Shown here one piece after another: positions 5,326-8,034 of a stretch of 8,034 bases of DNA. The notes below the pieces were generated by a model. The model did not search any database and had not been told where the DNA came from. It saw nothing but the letters and a program-made list of their open reading frames with translations. The position numbers were made by a program, and so were the translations under genes. The stretch lies in contig CAZBUB010000081.1 in the NCBI GenBank assembly GCA_964494985.1, positions 1 to 8,034 of the forward strand. The letters are read 5' to 3'. This DNA comes from CAZBUB01 sp964494985. GTDB lineage: Bacteria; Desulfobacterota; Desulfovibrionia; Desulfovibrionales; Desulfothermaceae. How positions within the stretch are numbered: position 1 is the first letter of the stretch; each line of letters starts with the position of its first letter.

Positions 5326-7749
5326 TTATCTTTTTGCTTTGTCCGCCTGGTTATTTTCCCGGAGTGTGGCCTCCACTTCCGCCACTTTGCGCTTGATCTG
5401 GACTACACTGTCCGGATTCAGGGAAATAGAATCAATGCCCTCTTGGACCAAAAAGGCTGCAAACTCTGGGTAATCACTCGGGGCCTGCCCGCAGATGCCC
5501 ACCTTGCAATGCGGGGCCTTGGATTTCAAGGTCCGGAGCAGGTTCTGGATACTGCGTTTAACTGCTTCATCTTGTTCATTGAACAAATGCCGGAGTTGAC
5601 TGGAATCCCTGTCCACACCCAGGATAAGCTGAGTTAAGTCATTAGAGCCGATGGAAAAACCATCAAAGCGCATTGCAAATTCCTCTGCCAGAATAATGTT
5701 GGAAGGGATCTCGCACATTACGTAGATCTCCAGGCTGTTGTTCCCTTGGCGCAAACCATTTTCAGCCAGGACCTCCAGGACTTTGTCCGCTTCAGCCAAA
5801 GTTCGACAAAACGGAATCATGATCACCACATTGCTCAGGCCAATTTCATCTCTGACCCTCTTGATGGCTTGGCATTCAAGGGCAAAGCCTTCCAGATAAT
5901 CCTGGCTGTAGTAGCGGGAGGCTCCCCTGAAACCTAGCATAGGGTTGTTTTCAAGGGGTTCAAAGGCCTGGCCGCCTATGAGGTTTGCATATTCGTTGCT
6001 CTTGAAATCGCTCATGCGCACGATCACCTGTTCCGGGTATTGGGAAGCAGCTATTTTGGCTATGCCCATGGCCAAGTGGTGCACAAAGTATTCTTTTTTA
6101 TCCTTAAATTGGTAGGTGAGCATCTGGATATGCCCTCTCGCCCTGCGGTCCTGGAGCTCCTCAAAGCGTACCAATGCCATGGGGTGAATCTTGATCACAT
6201 TGTTGATGATAAATTCTGTCCTGGCCAGGCCTATGCCTTGGCAGGGCAGTTTCCACCACCTGTAGGCGGCTGTTGGACTGGCTATGTTCATCATTATTCG
6301 GGTGGAAGTCTGGGGCAGGTTTTCCAGGTTGATCTCGGCAATTTCGTAATCCAAGGTTCCAGGATAGATGGTGCCTTCCTCTCCTTCAGCACAGGACATG
6401 GTGATCTGCTCACCTGACTGCAGGACTTGAGTTCCGGTTCCAGTGCCTACAATAGCAGGCAGGCCTAGCTCCCTGCTGACCAGGGCAGTATGGCAGGTTC
6501 GCCCTCCCTGATCAGTGACAATGCCTGCTGCTTTTTTCATGATATGCACCCAGTCCGGATCTGTCATTTCAGTTACCAGAATTGAGCCTGGCTGAAATCT
6601 TTCAACATCTGCGGCGGACTTGATCCTGCACACCTGTCCAGAAGCAATGCCATCCCCGACACTCATTCCACTTAGAATGGGCTCGCCCTGTTTTTTCAAG
6701 GTATAGTGCTGCAGGGTACTTGATTGTGCCCTGGAAAAAAGCCTATCCGATCTCACCTGAACAATAAATATCTCTTTATTTTGGCCGTCCTGGGCCCATT
6801 CCATATACATGGGCTGTTGATAATGTCCTTCAATGATCTGAGCCCACTTGGCCAGTTGCAATATATCTTCATCTTTGAGTACAAAGGCTTGTTTTTCCTC
6901 AGTGGGGGTGGTGACATCCTTGGTAGATTTGGTACCACCCAAGGCGTAGACGAGTTTTTTTTCCTTGGTCCCCAGACTTTTCTCTACAATCGGTTTAAAA
7001 CTATTGTGCTGCAGCAAGGGCTTGAATACCCAGTATTCATCAGGGGTGACCTTTCCCTGAACTACATTTTCCCCCAAGCCCCAGGCTGCGTTTATGATCA
7101 CTGTGTGAGGGAACCCAGATTTGTTGTCCATGGAGGTCATGATCCCTGAGCCAGCCAGGTCTGAGCGCACCATCTTCTGTACTCCTGCAGACAGGGCCAC
7201 CTGGAGATGGTCGATTCCATTCTCCTGACGGTAGGTTATGGCCAGATCTGTGAACAAGGAAGCAAAACACTTGCGAATGGCTTCCAAAAGCTGATGTTCG
7301 CCGCAGACATGCAAAAAGGTTTCCTGCTGTCTTGCAAAGTAGGCTTCAGGGTGGTGCACAGCTATAACGCTGCTGCGCACAGCTACATCCACGGATTCCC
7401 TTTGGAAGTGTCTGCAAAGCTGGTGATAGCTTTGGATAATCTGGGACGAGACTTCCTCGGGCCAGACGAGCTGTAAGATTTTGTCCCTGATCTCTTGTCC
7501 AGTTTCTGCTAAGTTCCTTTGACCCTGTTTCAGATCCTGCAGCAGGCCATGAATGACCTGGTCAAGCCTATTGTGCTTAATAACTCGCCAATAAGCCTGG
7601 GCTGTGGTGGCAAAACCCTCTGGTACCAGAATTCCTTGCTGGCCCAGTTTTTGGATGATGTCCCCCTGCAAGGCGTTTTTTTCTCCCACTTCGCTTATTT
7701 GCTCTATGCTGGTTTCTTGTAGCCAGCGGCAAAAAACAAAATTGCCCAT
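5326..7749 (-). CDS. ppsA: Phosphoenolpyruvate synthase (pyruvate, water dikinase)
   Basis: Converts pyruvate, ATP and water to PEP, AMP and phosphate, the entry to gluconeogenesis. Length 807 compares with 792 in E. coli, and the three domains are in order. The N-terminal ATP-grasp unit spans about 1-340, with Lys24 in VGEKN, FATTAQAY, Arg125 in AVRSS, VRSDLA and GLGENVVQGKV TPDE, Glu317 in MEW, and Gln331/Arg333. The swivelling phosphohistidine domain spans about 350-470, with GGRTCHTA and active-site His420. The C-terminal TIM-barrel spans about 480-790, with GLARTEFIIN, VRMSDFKSNEYANL, ENNPMLGFRGASRY, MCEIPSN, SIGSNDLTQL, and GICGQAPSD carrying the catalytic Cys753. Odd points: positions that are usually VGGKNAS, RSSATAED, ASFAGQQ and QARPET read VGEKNAL, RSSVIAV, AYFARQQ and QVRSDR, all in the nucleotide-binding half. 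The ATG at 7747-7749 follows a modest ribosome binding site (CAGGGA) and a good promoter. It is the first gene of an operon with DUF362. PEP synthase is the best call; a related dikinase with altered ATP-site chemistry is possible. Confidence 0.92.
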   Translation of the reverse strand: MGNFVFCRWLQETSIEQISEVGEKNALQGDIIQKLGQQGILVPEGFATTAQAYWRVIKHNRLDQVIHGLLQDLKQGQRNLAETGQEIRDKILQLVWPEEVSSQIIQSYHQLCRHFQRESVDVAVRSSVIAVHHPEAYFARQQETFLHVCGEHQLLEAIRKCFASLFTDLAITYRQENGIDHLQVALSAGVQKMVRSDLAGSGIMTSMDNKSGFPHTVIINAAWGLGENVVQGKVTPDEYWVFKPLLQHNSFKPIVEKSLGTKEKKLVYALGGTKSTKDVTTPTEEKQAFVLKDEDILQLAKWAQIIEGHYQQPMYMEWAQDGQNKEIFIVQVRSDRLFSRAQSSTLQHYTLKKQGEPILSGMSVGDGIASGQVCRIKSAADVERFQPGSILVTEMTDPDWVHIMKKAAGIVTDQGGRTCHTALVSRELGLPAIVGTGTGTQVLQSGEQITMSCAEGEEGTIYPGTLDYEIAEINLENLPQTSTRIMMNIASPTAAYRWWKLPCQGIGLARTEFIINNVIKIHPMALVRFEELQDRRARGHIQMLTYQFKDKKEYFVHHLAMGIAKIAASQYPEQVIVRMSDFKSNEYANLIGGQAFEPLENNPMLGFRGASRYYSQDYLEGFALECQAIKRVRDEIGLSNVVIMIPFCRTLAEADKVLEVLAENGLRQGNNSLEIYVMCEIPSNIILAEEFAMRFDGFSIGSNDLTQLILGVDRDSSQLRHLFNEQDEAVKRSIQNLLRTLKSKAPHCKVGICGQAPSDYPEFAAFLVQEGIDSISLNPDSVVQIKRKVAEVEATLRENNQADKAKR

Positions 7750-7787
7750 GTCTATGTCCCTGGTATGTTAAATGATTATTGTTGCAG

Positions 7788-7816
7788 ATATTATCCGTCT
7801 TGGTGTTTTTTGACAA
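7788..7816 (-). promoter_or_regulatory. Sigma70-type promoter of the ppsA-DUF362 operon
   Basis: Read on the minus strand, -35 TTGTCA (complement of 7811-7816) and -10 TAATAT (complement of 7788-7793) are separated by 17 nt. An overlapping GATAAT would give a 15-nt spacer. The predicted start lies about 30 nt upstream of the ppsA ATG, leaving a short leader. A 5-bp inverted repeat ATGCA-T-TGCAT at 7856-7866, 40 bp farther upstream, could be an activator site, but that is only a guess. Confidence 0.65.
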
Positions 7817-7988
7817 GGGCAATTTGTTATATGTGGTAATAGAGTTGTCTATTTTATGCATTGCATGTTGTGGAGCAAAGGCTTTTCAGTGGCAGGCGAG
7901 CATGTTGCGCGTATTTTTGGTGATGACACTCCCAAATATACATTGTATGCCCTGCACATTGTGGAAAAAAGGCATGGGTCTTGGATAT
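7817..7988. other. Intergenic region upstream of the ppsA promoter; no gene seen
   Basis: No ORF with a family signature or ribosome binding site is visible between the ppsA promoter and the distal terminator. It is AT-rich close to the promoter and otherwise unremarkable, and probably holds only regulatory DNA for ppsA. Confidence 0.4.
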
Positions 7989-8023
7989 AAAAAGGCCTCC
8001 AGCGAAAAGATCGCCAGAGGCCT
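7989..8023 (-). terminator. Intrinsic terminator of a minus-strand gene lying beyond the window
   Basis: AGGCCTC (7993-7999) and GAGGCCT (8017-8023) form a 7-bp stem. After a 2x2 internal loop, GCGA (8002-8005) pairs with TCGC (8011-8014). On the minus strand the stem is followed by TTTTTAT (complement of 7987-7993); on the plus strand no T-run follows. It therefore ends a minus-strand transcript coming from the right of the window and insulates the ppsA operon from it. Confidence 0.8.
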
Positions 8024-8034
8024 AAAAGAGTATG

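Noticed and set aside
6040..7149. Plus-strand ORFs within ppsA (for example 6040-6417 and 6724-7149)
   Set aside because: They are shadows of the ppsA coding frame, with no motifs or ribosome binding sites.

Overview
This 8 kb window is compact bacterial DNA. The contents suggest a Gram-negative anaerobe or halophile, possibly a salt-adapted sulfate reducer of the Desulfovibrionales/Desulfohalobiaceae type. That placement is inference from three things: a glycine/sarcosine N-methyltransferase for de novo glycine betaine synthesis (typical of halophiles), a PEP synthase next to a DUF362 protein (a family common in anaerobes), and a class-I cobalamin riboswitch. No rRNA, tRNA, CRISPR array or insertion sequence was seen.

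Left part (1-1870, + strand): the window opens inside a class I SAM-dependent methyltransferase, of which only the C-terminal 86 codons are present. A clean sigma70-type promoter (533-561) then drives a full cobalamin riboswitch (about 569-746) with a hairpin-rich expression platform and a strong intrinsic terminator (854-899). The first gene past the terminator is a full-length glycine/sarcosine N-methyltransferase (1085-1870), preceded by its own repeat-rich AT-rich segment and a very good ribosome binding site. The second betaine enzyme, sarcosine/dimethylglycine methyltransferase, is not in the window.

Middle part (1871-3970): low coding density with signs of decay. It has an unrecognised 92-residue ORF, a stretch whose coding signal hops between three frames (about 2290-2553), a gamma-glutamylcyclotransferase-like gene on the minus strand, and a toxin-antitoxin remnant. 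In the remnant an intact ribbon-helix-helix antitoxin overlaps a PIN-type toxin start that stops after 25 codons.

Right part (3971-8034, - strand): a two-gene operon, ppsA (PEP synthase) followed 26 nt later by a DUF362 gene. It is driven by a good promoter at 7788-7816 and insulated from upstream minus-strand transcription by a terminator at 7989-8023. PEP synthase makes PEP from pyruvate for gluconeogenesis. This copy has normal phosphohistidine and PEP/pyruvate domains but departs from consensus at several conserved ATP-binding segments. The DUF362 partner has no established reaction but carries a four-cysteine set that could hold an iron-sulfur cluster.

The points most worth following are the cobalamin riboswitch apparently placed in front of a betaine-synthesis gene, the altered nucleotide-binding segments of the PEP synthase paired with a DUF362 protein, and the broken PIN toxin beside an intact antitoxin.
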